Shown: one piece after another, positions 7,620-14,221 of the stretch | Layout of the letters: each line of letters opens with the position of its first letter | Numbering within the stretch: position 1 is the stretch's first letter | Assembly: GCA_900770265.1 (NCBI GenBank) | Contig: CAAGJR010000104.1 | Coordinates: 1-14,370 of the forward strand | Direction of reading: 5' to 3' | Length of the DNA stretch: 14,370 bases | Source: an uncultured Acidaminococcus sp. | GTDB lineage: Bacteria; Bacillota; Negativicutes; Acidaminococcales; Acidaminococcaceae | Notes under the pieces: model-generated | The model's database searches: none | What the model was told of the DNA's origin: nothing | What the model saw: the letters and a program-made list of their open reading frames with translations, nothing else | Position numbers and translations under genes: made by a program

Positions 7620-8118
7620 GAGCAGGAAGCTGCTGACCACCCATGCAGAAGCGTACAACTACTGTCTGGACAAACTGGCCCTGCGGGACCACAGCAGCAG
7701 GGAACTGCGGCAGAAACTGACGGAGCGGGGCTGTCCCGAGGACCTTCAGGACCAGGTGCTGCAGAAGCTCAAAGACCATCATTTCGTGGACGATTTCCGT
7801 TGTGCCGGGTACGTACTGGATGCCTGGCGCCGGAAGAAGTTCTATGGAAGACAGTACCTGCGGCTCATGCTGCAGCGGCGGTGCCTTTCGGGCGAACCGG
7901 CGCAGGAAGTGCTGCACCAGGTGACGGACGAGGAAGAGACGGAGCGGGCGGAAGCCCTGGCCCGGCAGCAGCTGTCCAGGCTGAAACGGAAATACGCCGA
8001 GGACAGCCGCAAGGGCAAAGCGGCCCTGGCCCGGATGCTGGCCTCCCGGGGCTTCGGCACCGGCCCTATCGCCAGCGCCCTGGAACTGTGGAACCGGGAC
8101 GAAGAGGAGCTTTATTAA
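7609..8118 (+). CDS. recX: RecA modulator RecX
   Basis: RecX binds RecA filaments and limits, or in some species tunes, their activity. The 169-aa product is highly charged and helical, as in the family: [18 protein letters not shown] begins the three-helix repeats, followed by [19 protein letters not shown] and [16 protein letters not shown]. The start lies inside the last codons of recA (11-nt overlap) with only a weak GAGG upstream, so it is probably translated by coupling from recA. That would keep RecX low relative to RecA, a common arrangement. Adjacent hairpins and a heptamer repeat follow before the terminator at 8200. Confidence 0.93.
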   Translation: MWSKSRKLLTTHAEAYNYCLDKLALRDHSSRELRQKLTERGCPEDLQDQVLQKLKDHHFVDDFRCAGYVLDAWRRKKFYGRQYLRLMLQRRCLSGEPAQEVLHQVTDEEETERAEALARQQLSRLKRKYAEDSRKGKAALARMLASRGFGTGPIASALELWNRDEEELY

Positions 8119-8152
8119 GTTCCTGCCGGCGGAAGCCAGCTTCCTTCAGCTG

Positions 8153-8173
8153 GTGACTAGTGACTAGTGACTG
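8153..8173. repeat. Heptamer tandem repeat, 3 copies of GTGACTA/G
   Basis: GTGACTA, GTGACTA, GTGACTG run head to tail (equivalently TAGTGAC). The array lies between two small hairpins: CCAGCT/AGCTGG at 8136–8153 and GGGATGC/GCATCCC at 8175–8191. The first hairpin arm shares its last base with the array. This is the recX 3' region. Confidence 0.85.
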
Positions 8174-8174
8174 A

Positions 8175-8191
8175 GGGATGCGCAGCATCCC
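8175..8191. repeat. Small inverted repeat between the heptamer array and the terminator
   Basis: Perfect 7-bp arms (GGGATGC and GCATCCC) enclose GCA. There is no T tract, so it is not a terminator by itself; it may protect the 3' end of the recX transcript. Confidence 0.6.
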
Positions 8192-8199
8192 GTGAGCTC

Positions 8200-8241
8200 A
8201 ATAAAAATAGGCTGTTGCGAAAGCGACAGCCTATTTTTATT
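8200..8241. terminator. Strong intrinsic terminator after recX
   Basis: A 19-bp stem (8200–8218 with 8223–8241, one T·G wobble) closes a GAAA tetraloop. The arms carry AATAAAAATAGGC and GCCTATTTTTATT, so the structure could terminate in both directions. Its last two bases are the first two of the rny -35 element. Confidence 0.93.
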
Positions 8242-8268
8242 GACACATATGTGAAAATACTATAAAAT
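8240..8268 (+). promoter_or_regulatory. rny promoter
   Basis: A perfect TTGACA (8240–8245) is followed by TAAAAT (8263–8268, 17-bp spacing) or TATAAA (8261–8266, 15 bp). The start point near 8275 leaves an untranslated leader of about 100 nt. Confidence 0.8.
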
Positions 8269-8298
8269 ATTTCTGTCCAATCGCGTTCATTGGGTGTA

Positions 8299-8319
8299 AA
8301 GGCGACCTCTGGTTGCCTT
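8299..8319 (+). promoter_or_regulatory. Hairpin in the rny leader, possible attenuator
   Basis: AAGGCGACC (8299–8307) pairs with GGTTGCCTT (8311–8319) over 9 bp with one G·U, closing a TCT triloop. It is followed by ATTTGTTGT, a poor but T-rich tract. It could be a weak terminator or an RNA-stability element ahead of the ribonuclease gene. Confidence 0.5.
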
Positions 8320-8360
8320 ATTTGTTGTATGGATAGGATTGTATGAAAAATTCGCAAAAG

Positions 8361-8377
8361 AGGAGGTGCTCATCATA
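8361..8377 (+). promoter_or_regulatory. rny ribosome-binding site and probable ATA start codon
   Basis: A perfect AGGAGG (8361–8366) is followed by an 8-nt spacer and ATA at 8375–8377 in the rny frame; ATC at 8372 is 5 nt away. No ATG, GTG or TTG in frame stands at a normal distance after this Shine–Dalgarno. Upstream in-frame candidates are TTG 8339 and GTG 8366; the latter overlaps the AGGAGG. Confidence 0.6.
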
Positions 8378-9913
8378 GATCCCATTAGTGTACTCGTTGC
8401 TGTAGTCCTTTGCGCAATAGGCGTTGGTGGCGGTTATCTCGCTAGAAAAAACGTAGCAGAAGGTAAAATCGGTTCGGCAGAAGAGAAAGCCAAACAAATC
8501 CTGGACAATGCCAAGAAAGCCGGCGAAGCCCGGAAGAAGGAAGTTTTACTGGAAGCGAAGGAAGAAATCCATCGTCTGCGTTCCGAAATGGAACGGGAAA
8601 ATAAGGAACGGAGAGCAGAACTCAGCAAGAATGAACGGCGTCTGGTCCAAAAGGAAGAAAACGTCGACAAGAAGATGGATGCTTATGAAAAGAAGGAAGA
8701 AAAACTTCTGGAACAAAGCAACCGCCTGCGGGAATCCCAGGCCAAAGTCGATGCCCTGTACGACCAGCAGATGGTGGAACTGGAACGGATTTCCGGTTTG
8801 ACCAGTGACGAAGCCAAGAAAGAACTCCTGGACAACGTCCGGGAGGAAGTGAAGCACGACAAGGCCCGCCTGATCAAGGAAATGGAACAGGAGGCCAAAG
8901 ACACGGCTGACCAGAAGGCACGGGAAATCATTTCCCTGGCCATCCAGCGCTGTGCCGCAGACCAGGTGGCAGAAACCACGGTGACCGTGGTGCCCCTGCC
9001 CAACGATGAGATGAAAGGCCGGATCATCGGCCGGGAAGGCCGGAACATCCGGACCCTGGAAACCCTGACCGGTATCGACCTGATCATCGATGATACGCCG
9101 GAAGCGGTCATCATCTCCGGTTTCGACCCGGTGCGCCGGGAAGTGGCCCGGATCGCCCTGGAAAAACTGATCAACGACGGACGGATCCATCCGGCCCGCA
9201 TCGAAGAAATGGTGGAAAAAGCCCAGAAGGAACTGGATCAGAAGATCAAGGAAGCCGGGGAACAGGCCACATTCGAAGTGGGCGTCCATGGCATCCATCC
9301 GGAACTGCTGAAACTGCTGGGCCGGTTGAAATACCGGACCAGTTACGGCCAGAACGTGCTGCATCATTCCATCGAAGTGGCCCATCTGGCAGGCCTCATG
9401 GCCGCCGAACTGGGCGTGGATGTGAATTCCGCCAAACGGGCCGGGCTGCTGCATGATATCGGCAAGGCTGTGGACCACGAAGTGGAAGGGTCCCATGTGG
9501 ACCTGGGGGCCGAAGTGGCCAAACGGTATCACGAAACGGATATCGTGATCAATACCATCATGAGCCACCACGGCGACTGCGAACCCACCTCGGTGCAGGC
9601 AGTGCTGGTATCGGCTGCCGATGCCATCTCGGCTGCACGGCCGGGCGCACGGCGTGAAACCCTGGAAACGTATCTGAAACGGCTGACACGATTGGAAGAA
9701 ATCGCCGAGTCCTTCGACGGCGTGGAAAAATGCTACGCTGTCCAGGCCGGGCGGGAAATCCGCATCATGGTGAAACCGGATAAGGTGGACGACGACGATG
9801 CCACCATCCTGGCCCATGACGTGGCCAAGAAGATCGAAGAGGATATGGAATATCCCGGTCAGATCAAAGTGGTCATCGTACGGGAAACCCGTGCCGTGGA
9901 TTACGCGAAGTAA
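8375..9913 (+). CDS. rny: Ribonuclease Y
   Basis: RNase Y is the membrane-anchored endoribonuclease that initiates mRNA decay in many Firmicutes. From 8375 the product is 512 aa (B. subtilis ~520). It has an N-terminal membrane helix (about residues 4–22, [20 protein letters not shown]), a long charged coiled coil to ~residue 190, a KH RNA-binding domain ([15 protein letters not shown]) and an HD domain ([12 protein letters not shown]). The end, [13 protein letters not shown], is the family signature. Alignment by eye to the B. subtilis N-terminus (M-T-P-I) places the start at the ATA of I-D-P-I, 8 nt after a perfect AGGAGG, so a non-canonical start is likely. If TTG 8339 is used instead, 12 extra residues are added without a good ribosome-binding site. 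The gene is monocistronic between two terminators. Confidence 0.97.
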   Translation: MDPISVLVAVVLCAIGVGGGYLARKNVAEGKIGSAEEKAKQILDNAKKAGEARKKEVLLEAKEEIHRLRSEMERENKERRAELSKNERRLVQKEENVDKKMDAYEKKEEKLLEQSNRLRESQAKVDALYDQQMVELERISGLTSDEAKKELLDNVREEVKHDKARLIKEMEQEAKDTADQKAREIISLAIQRCAADQVAETTVTVVPLPNDEMKGRIIGREGRNIRTLETLTGIDLIIDDTPEAVIISGFDPVRREVARIALEKLINDGRIHPARIEEMVEKAQKELDQKIKEAGEQATFEVGVHGIHPELLKLLGRLKYRTSYGQNVLHHSIEVAHLAGLMAAELGVDVNSAKRAGLLHDIGKAVDHEVEGSHVDLGAEVAKRYHETDIVINTIMSHHGDCEPTSVQAVLVSAADAISAARPGARRETLETYLKRLTRLEEIAESFDGVEKCYAVQAGREIRIMVKPDKVDDDDATILAHDVAKKIEEDMEYPGQIKVVIVRETRAVDYAK

Positions 9914-9915
9914 AG

Positions 9916-9954
9916 AAAAAAGACTGTGTGGAATTTTTCCGCACAGTCTTTTTT
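9916..9954. terminator. Bidirectional terminator between rny and the ECF S-component gene
   Basis: An 18-bp stem (9916–9933 with 9937–9954, one U·G wobble) carries A6 on one flank and T6 on the other around GACTGTG/CACAGTC. Such symmetry serves both convergent genes. It begins 2 nt after the rny stop. Confidence 0.93.
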
Positions 9955-9995
9955 AGTGATTAGTGATTAGTGATTAGTGGCTGGTGGCTGATGAG
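9954..9995. repeat. Heptamer tandem repeat, TAGTGAT x3 plus degenerate units
   Basis: Three perfect TAGTGAT units (9954–9974) are followed by TAGTGGC, TGGTGGC and TGATGAG in the same 7-bp register, ending at the stop codon of the minus-strand gene. The first base belongs to the terminator stem. Confidence 0.85.
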
Positions 9996-10562
9996 CTACA
10001 AGCGGATGCTCTTTTCTACGACTTTGTACAAAATCACCGTGAGCACCACGGAGACCACGTTGCTGATGGCCATGCTCACGGCGCAGTTCAGGGCGCTGAT
10101 ATAGGCCACTTGTTTGGGCAGGCCCAGGATGAAGAACTTGAAACTGAACCGGATCAGGGGTTCCGTCACCACGTTGACCACGGAACCGAAAATGGCAGCC
10201 ATGGCCACGGCTTTGAGTTTGGCATTGTCATCCGTGAGGGTATCCAGGTGGCACAGGTGCTGAGCCGCAAAAGCCGTGGCCCAGCCCAGCAGGAACTTGG
10301 CCAGGAATGTGGGCGGCGCCGACGTGGTGTAGCCGGCCAGAAGGTCGGCCAGGGCCAGCCCGATGGCGCCGGACAGGGCCCCGTATTTCGCTCCCAGCAG
10401 CAGGGCGGACAGCAGGATGAAGGCGTGTCCTACGTAAATCTTCCCGGTGAGTCCCAGCCCCATGGGGATCTCGATCCGGAGATAGGAAAAGCAGGCGAAG
10501 GCCAGTGCGGCGAACATGCCTGCCAGGGTCAGTTTGCGGATCTTGTTTTCCTGCAATTTCAT
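9996..10562 (-). CDS. ECF transporter S component (substrate-binding membrane subunit), substrate unknown
   Basis: The 188-aa product is almost entirely hydrophobic, with about six predicted membrane helices. It fits the S-component family of energy-coupling-factor vitamin importers (COG4720/PF07155-like). Family-like features are LAGMFAALAFACFSYLRI, GHAFILLSALLLGAKYGALSGAIGLALADLLAGY and SAPPTFLAKFLLG. S components capture a vitamin or micronutrient and share the EcfA/A'/T module encoded elsewhere. The substrate cannot be assigned; the short leader (~13 nt) leaves no room for a riboswitch, so vitamin control at that level is unlikely. I place the start at ATG 10562; AAGGAG (10566–10571) is only 3 nt away, so TTG 10565 or TTG 10556 remain possible. 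It is convergent with rny and divergent from the HD hydrolase. Confidence 0.88.
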   Translation of the reverse strand: MKLQENKIRKLTLAGMFAALAFACFSYLRIEIPMGLGLTGKIYVGHAFILLSALLLGAKYGALSGAIGLALADLLAGYTTSAPPTFLAKFLLGWATAFAAQHLCHLDTLTDDNAKLKAVAMAAIFGSVVNVVTEPLIRFSFKFFILGLPKQVAYISALNCAVSMAISNVVSVVLTVILYKVVEKSIRL

Positions 10563-10581
10563 CAACTCCTTATAGCTTCAA

Positions 10582-10610
10582 ATTATAGCGGCTGGCACCC
10601 GGTCTGGAAA
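10582..10610 (-). promoter_or_regulatory. Promoter of the ECF S-component gene
   Basis: On the minus strand TTTCCA (10605–10610) and a perfect TATAAT (10582–10587) are 17 bp apart. Transcription would start close to the ribosome-binding site, giving a very short leader. Confidence 0.7.
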
Positions 10611-10684
10611 TACACGGTTTGAACGAATTTTTTCGGAAATCGTGCCTTTTCTTGTCATTCTGTATCTCTATTTTCAGACTGTTG

Positions 10685-10693
10685 TGCTATACT
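10685..10693 (+). promoter_or_regulatory. Extended -10 promoter of the HD hydrolase gene
   Basis: TGCTATACT is an extended -10 (TGn plus TATACT at 10688–10693). I see no convincing -35 at the right distance. The start point near 10700 would lie about 10 nt before AAGGAG at 10710–10715. Confidence 0.55.
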
Positions 10694-10723
10694 ATGGAGT
10701 ATGACGCGGAAGGAGAGACAAGT

Positions 10724-11314
10724 ATGCCGAATACGAGAGAAGAAGCTTGGGAATTGCTGAAAGAATATAATAAGGAACCGTTCCATCTGCAGCATGGACT
10801 GACGGTGGAAGGCTGCCTGCGGTATTTTGCCCGGGAACTGGGCTACGGGGACCAGGAGGACTTCTGGGGCATGGTGGGCCTGCTCCACGACCTGGATTAC
10901 GAAAAGTATCCGGAAGAACACTGCAGAAAAGAAGCCCAGATCCTGAAGGAAAAGGGCTGGGACGAAAAACTGATCCACGCCGTCGCCAGCCATGGCTGGC
11001 CCCGCTGCAGCGACGTGGAACCCACCGAAGAAATGGAAAAGGTCCTGTATACGGTGGATGAACTGTCCGGGCTCATCGGGGCTGCGGCGCTCATGCGCCC
11101 CAGCAAGAGCGTGCAGGACATGGAAGTGAAGTCCCTGAAGAAGAAATTCAAGGACAAGCACTTCGCCGCCGGCTGCAGCCGGGACGTGATCAAGCAGGGC
11201 GCCGATATGCTGGGCTGGGACCTGAACAAGGTGTTCGAACAGAGCATCCTGGCCATGCGGTCCTGTGAGGACAGTGTCCGGGAAGCCATGGAAAAGGAAG
11301 AAGCAAACGCATAA
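10724..11314 (+). CDS. HD-superfamily hydrolase of the COG2316 type
   Basis: The 196-aa product carries HD-domain metal ligands: His24 (HLQHGL), His55-Asp56 (GLLHDLDYEKYP), His85/His90 (HAVASHGW) and Asp112 (TVDELSGL). The following AAALMRPSKSVQDMEVKSLK and KKFKDKHFAAG strongly resemble the predicted hydrolases of COG2316. HD proteins usually act as metal-dependent phosphohydrolases or nucleotidases; the substrate of this subfamily is not known to me. The ATG at 10724 has AAGGAG 8 nt upstream; the longer frame from 10619 would cross the promoter. The gene stands alone, divergent from the ECF component and ended by a hairpin at 11325. Confidence 0.88.
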   Translation: MPNTREEAWELLKEYNKEPFHLQHGLTVEGCLRYFARELGYGDQEDFWGMVGLLHDLDYEKYPEEHCRKEAQILKEKGWDEKLIHAVASHGWPRCSDVEPTEEMEKVLYTVDELSGLIGAAALMRPSKSVQDMEVKSLKKKFKDKHFAAGCSRDVIKQGADMLGWDLNKVFEQSILAMRSCEDSVREAMEKEEANA

Positions 11315-11324
11315 CAAACGGGGG

Positions 11325-11351
11325 AGCGGGACCTTGAATCGGGGTCCCGTT
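11325..11351 (+). terminator. Hairpin terminator after the HD hydrolase
   Basis: AGCGGGACC (11325–11333) pairs with GGTCCCGTT up to 11351 (9 bp, one G·U), followed by a weak TCTTTCGT tail. The loop contains the -35 element of the next promoter. Confidence 0.65.
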
Positions 11352-11363
11352 CTTTCGTATAAT
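11334..11363 (+). promoter_or_regulatory. Promoter of the udp-deoB operon
   Basis: TTGAAT (11334–11339) and a perfect TATAAT (11358–11363) are 18 bp apart. The -35 lies in the loop of the preceding terminator. No DeoR- or CytR-like operator is evident by eye. Confidence 0.7.
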
Positions 11364-11404
11364 ATAAGATAAAGAACCAAAATCGAAGCCAAGGAAGTGA
11401 TGGT

Positions 11405-12193
11405 ATGGCACATTATGCAAAACCTGACGAAATCCTGTATCATACCCAGTTATCCCGCACCCGGCTCATGGGCGCGGATACCGCCCTGCTGCCCGGGGAT
11501 CCGGGGCGGGTGCGCAGCCTGGCGGAGGCCATGGGGCCCACGGTGGATCTCACCAGCCACCGGGAATACACCAGCTGCCTGACCCAGGTGCAGGACAAAC
11601 CCATCCTGGTGTGTTCCACCGGCATGGGCGGCCCGTCCACGGCCATCTGTCTGGAAGAACTGGCCCGTATGGGCATCAAACGGGTGATCCGGGTAGGGAC
11701 CACCGGCTCCATCCAGGAAAATCTGGAACTGGGGGATGTGGTGATCATCAAGGCGGCGGTCCGGCTGGAAGGGACCAGCAGCCACTATGCCCCGCTGGAA
11801 TTCCCGGCGGTGGCCGACTTCGAACTGACCCAGCTGCTGGATTACGCAGCCCGGTTGGAAAACGTGCCCCATCAGGTGGGCATCTGCTGCAGTTCCGACA
11901 CATTCTGGCCCGGCCAGGAGCGCTATGACAGCTTCACCGGCTATGTGCTCCGCCGGTTCCAGGGCAGCATGAAGGAATGGCAGCAGCTGGGGGTCACGAA
12001 CTATGAAATGGAAACGGCAGCCGTGTTCGTCACGGCCCAGGCCCTGGGCCTGAAGGCAGCCAGCCTGTGCGGCGTGGTGGCCAAGCGGACGGAAAGCGAG
12101 AGCATCGCTTCGCCGGAAATCTACCGGCTGGCCGAACATCGGTTCCAGACCATCGTGAGACGTGCTTTGAACGAACTTTTGGCAAGGGAGTGA
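11405..12193 (+). CDS. udp: Uridine phosphorylase
   Basis: Udp cleaves uridine with phosphate to uracil and ribose-1-phosphate in the cytoplasm. The 262-aa product follows E. coli Udp closely along its length. It has LLPGDPGRV (phosphate binding), [40 protein letters not shown] and [13 protein letters not shown]. Gln171 and Arg173 of the last motif occupy the uracil-recognition positions, and NYEMET (199–204) the ribose-binding site. This separates it from purine nucleoside phosphorylases. AAGGAAG (11391–11397) precedes the ATG by 7 nt. It is the first gene of an operon; deoB follows after 5 nt and uses the ribose-1-phosphate produced here. Confidence 0.96.
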   Translation: MAHYAKPDEILYHTQLSRTRLMGADTALLPGDPGRVRSLAEAMGPTVDLTSHREYTSCLTQVQDKPILVCSTGMGGPSTAICLEELARMGIKRVIRVGTTGSIQENLELGDVVIIKAAVRLEGTSSHYAPLEFPAVADFELTQLLDYAARLENVPHQVGICCSSDTFWPGQERYDSFTGYVLRRFQGSMKEWQQLGVTNYEMETAAVFVTAQALGLKAASLCGVVAKRTESESIASPEIYRLAEHRFQTIVRRALNELLARE

Positions 12194-12198
12194 GAATC

Positions 12199-13422
12199 AT
12201 GAAACGCGCAATCATCCTGATGATGGATTCTTTTGGTATCGGCGGGGCGGAGGATGCCGCCCGTTTCGGCGACCAGGGGGCGGATACCCTGGGCCATATC
12301 GCCGGCTGGTTCGCCCGGGAAAAGGCCAAAGACCCCTCCCGGCACCTGCTGCATCTGCCCAACCTGGCCAAGCTGGGCCTGGGCCTGGCGTCCAGGCTGA
12401 GCACCGGTCATGTGCTGACGCCGTCCATCGGGTCTTCCGGCCCCCTGCAGGGTGCCTACAGCTACGCCCGGGAGATAAGCAGCGGCAAGGATACCCTGAG
12501 CGGCCACTGGGAGCTCACCGGGGTCCCGGTCATGTTCGACTGGGGCTATTTCCCGGACAAGCCCCACTGCTTCCCGGAGGATATCATCCAGGGGCTGATC
12601 CGGGAAGGGAACCTGCCCGGTGTGCTGGGCGAGAAACATGCCTCCGGTACGGTGATCATCCAGGAGCTGGGAGAGGAACACATGAAGACGGGGAAACCCA
12701 TCGTCTATACGTCTGCCGACTCCGTGCTGCAGATCGCAGCCCACGAAAGGACCTTCGGCCTGCAGCGGCTGTATGATCTGTGCGAGATTGCCTACAAGCT
12801 GGTGCAGCCCTATCACATCGCCCGGGTCATCGCCCGTCCCTTCGTTGGGGAAAAGGCCGGAGAATTCACCCGTACCGGCAACCGGCACGATTACGCCGTA
12901 CCGGCACCGGAACCCACCCTGGTGGATGAAGTGTACGAAAAGGCCGGCGGGGTGTACGCCATCGGCAAGATCGCCGATATCTTCGCCCACCGGGGCATTA
13001 CGAAAGCATACCATGCCACGGGCCTGGATGCGCTGTTCGACGCCACGCTGCAGGCCCTGGACGAAGCCGGGGACCGGAGCCTCATCTTCACGAACTTCGT
13101 GGATTTCGATTCCACCTACGGCCATCGCCGGGACGTGGAAGGCTACGGCGAAGGGCTCATGCTCATCGACCGGAGACTGCCGGAACTTGTGGCCAAACTC
13201 CAGCCCGGTGACCTGGTGCTGGTGACGGCGGACCACGGGTGCGATCCCACCTGGAAGGGCACGGACCATACCCGGGAACATGTACCCATGCTGTTCTTCG
13301 GACCGGAAGTGAAACCCGGGGCCCTGCAGCCCATGGGAACGTATTCGGACGCGGGCCAGATCCTGGCCCATCATCTGGGCCTCAGCCTGAAGCGGGGCAG
13401 TTATCAGAAGGTGATGAAATGA
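12199..13422 (+). CDS. deoB: Phosphopentomutase
   Basis: DeoB interconverts ribose-1-phosphate or deoxyribose-1-phosphate and the 5-phosphates, linking nucleoside breakdown to the pentose phosphate pathway. The 407-aa product is the prokaryotic alkaline-phosphatase-fold type that uses two Mn2+. Visible features are Asp10 in LMMDSFGIG, the catalytic Thr99 in [24 protein letters not shown], and [21 protein letters not shown] with further metal ligands. The ATG at 12199 has GGGAG 8 nt upstream, inside the end of udp; a longer frame from 12067 would overlap udp and adds no family sequence. The stop overlaps the next gene's start (ATGA). The cap domain is complete, and I see no missing residue. 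Confidence 0.97.
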   Translation: MKRAIILMMDSFGIGGAEDAARFGDQGADTLGHIAGWFAREKAKDPSRHLLHLPNLAKLGLGLASRLSTGHVLTPSIGSSGPLQGAYSYAREISSGKDTLSGHWELTGVPVMFDWGYFPDKPHCFPEDIIQGLIREGNLPGVLGEKHASGTVIIQELGEEHMKTGKPIVYTSADSVLQIAAHERTFGLQRLYDLCEIAYKLVQPYHIARVIARPFVGEKAGEFTRTGNRHDYAVPAPEPTLVDEVYEKAGGVYAIGKIADIFAHRGITKAYHATGLDALFDATLQALDEAGDRSLIFTNFVDFDSTYGHRRDVEGYGEGLMLIDRRLPELVAKLQPGDLVLVTADHGCDPTWKGTDHTREHVPMLFFGPEVKPGALQPMGTYSDAGQILAHHLGLSLKRGSYQKVMK

Positions 13423-14054
13423 AAACCTGGAAAAAATGGCTGCTGCTGGTGTGCTGCCTGGTGGCCAGCCTGTGTATGACGGTTCCCGCTCTGGCAGCGG
13501 AACAGACGGAGCCTGCTGCAAAGACACCGGGGGAGGTGGCCACGGAGGCCGACCCGCTGCACCGGAAGCAGATCGCGTTCGTAATCTATGACCGGACCGG
13601 GGAAGCCACGGATTCCATGAAGGCCGTGTGGAAGCGCCAGGTGCGCCAGGCCTATCCCCGGGCCCAGTATGAGTTCCTGCCCGACCCCCAGGCCGCGGAA
13701 GTGGCCAACGGGGTGCTGGGCCAGAGCGGGGCCGTGGATGCCTCTGTCATGGACCAGATCGCCGACAAGGCAGGCGCTGCGGTCGTGGGCATCCTGGTGG
13801 TGCGGAACATGGAGGAATACTATGTGGAACCCATGTTCCTGGCTCCCTGGGATGACGATGGCCCGGATACGTACCTGCGGGTGATCACCGGGGCCGACAT
13901 GTATCTGTACAAGAAGGAGACGGGCAAGTTCCTGCAGAAGAAACTGCGGAAAATCGAGACGAAGGACGTGGCGCTCTCCGTCCATCCCCAGACGGAAATC
14001 CAGTATGCCCTGAGCAACCTGGCCATGAAGATGGAGGGGAAGGAACAAATTTGA
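13419..14054 (+). CDS. Exported protein of unknown function
   Basis: I do not recognise this 211-aa protein. It starts with a clear signal peptide: MKTWKK, a hydrophobic stretch [13 protein letters not shown], and a signal-peptidase I site after ALA (about residue 26). Cysteines fall within the hydrophobic core but not in a good lipobox. The mature part is mixed alpha/beta. It opens with [19 protein letters not shown], a beta strand–loop start, then has [19 protein letters not shown], a second buried strand, and a charged C-terminus. The alternation could fit a small Rossmann-like or substrate-binding fold, but that is a guess. The start overlaps the deoB stop as ATGA, so translation is coupled to deoB. 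A cell-envelope role in a diderm is likely; no link to nucleosides is visible. Confidence 0.85.
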   Translation: MKTWKKWLLLVCCLVASLCMTVPALAAEQTEPAAKTPGEVATEADPLHRKQIAFVIYDRTGEATDSMKAVWKRQVRQAYPRAQYEFLPDPQAAEVANGVLGQSGAVDASVMDQIADKAGAAVVGILVVRNMEEYYVEPMFLAPWDDDGPDTYLRVITGADMYLYKKETGKFLQKKLRKIETKDVALSVHPQTEIQYALSNLAMKMEGKEQI

Positions 14055-14120
14055 GTGGCCGCTGCGCGGAACCCACCACCATCCCCTTCGGGGACGGTCC
14101 CCCGCCCTTGAAAAGGGCGG
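14055..14120. repeat. Three consecutive small hairpins in the 3' region
   Basis: Directly after the stop codon come GTGGCCGC/GCGG-aac-CCAC (14055–14076), TCCCC-TTC-GGGGA (14082–14094) and CCGCCCTT-GAA-AAGGGCGG (14102–14120). None has a T tract of terminator quality. Together with the repeat at 14146 they fill most of the 167-nt gap. They may be a composite intergenic repeat or a transcript-end structure. Confidence 0.65.
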
Positions 14121-14145
14121 ATATAGTGGATGATTCGCCGGAAAT

Positions 14146-14193
14146 CCGTAGGGGCTTACCAAGACCGGCGCAGCCGTGTCGCCCGGTAAGCCC
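14146..14193 (+). repeat. Dispersed hairpin repeat, copy B (inverted copy of 1800–1848)
   Basis: The 48-bp element has perfect 9-bp arms, GGGCTTACC (14152–14160) and GGTAAGCCC (14185–14193), and an inner GGCG/CGCC stem. Compared with copy A, one arm pair has changed G-C to T-A on both sides, a compensatory change that keeps the stem. It sits just before the ribosome-binding site of the ZIP gene. Confidence 0.75.
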
Positions 14194-14221
14194 GCCTCGA
14201 AGGTTTTGAAAGGAGGTCGAC

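Noticed and set aside
5622..7658. 678-codon minus-strand open frame opposite hslO and recA
   Set aside because: It covers two unmistakable genes, matches no protein pattern and has no ribosome-binding site; it is a codon-bias shadow. The same applies to minus-strand frames 8546–9817 and 12121–13527.
8153..8173. CRISPR array or attachment site at the short tandem repeats
   Set aside because: The units are 7 bp with no spacers, and no cas, integrase or tRNA gene is nearby.
9984..10622. Plus-strand open frame opposite the ECF S-component gene
   Set aside because: It is His/Gln/Gly-rich and runs through the heptamer repeat and two promoters. The minus strand encodes a coherent membrane protein with promoter and ribosome-binding site.
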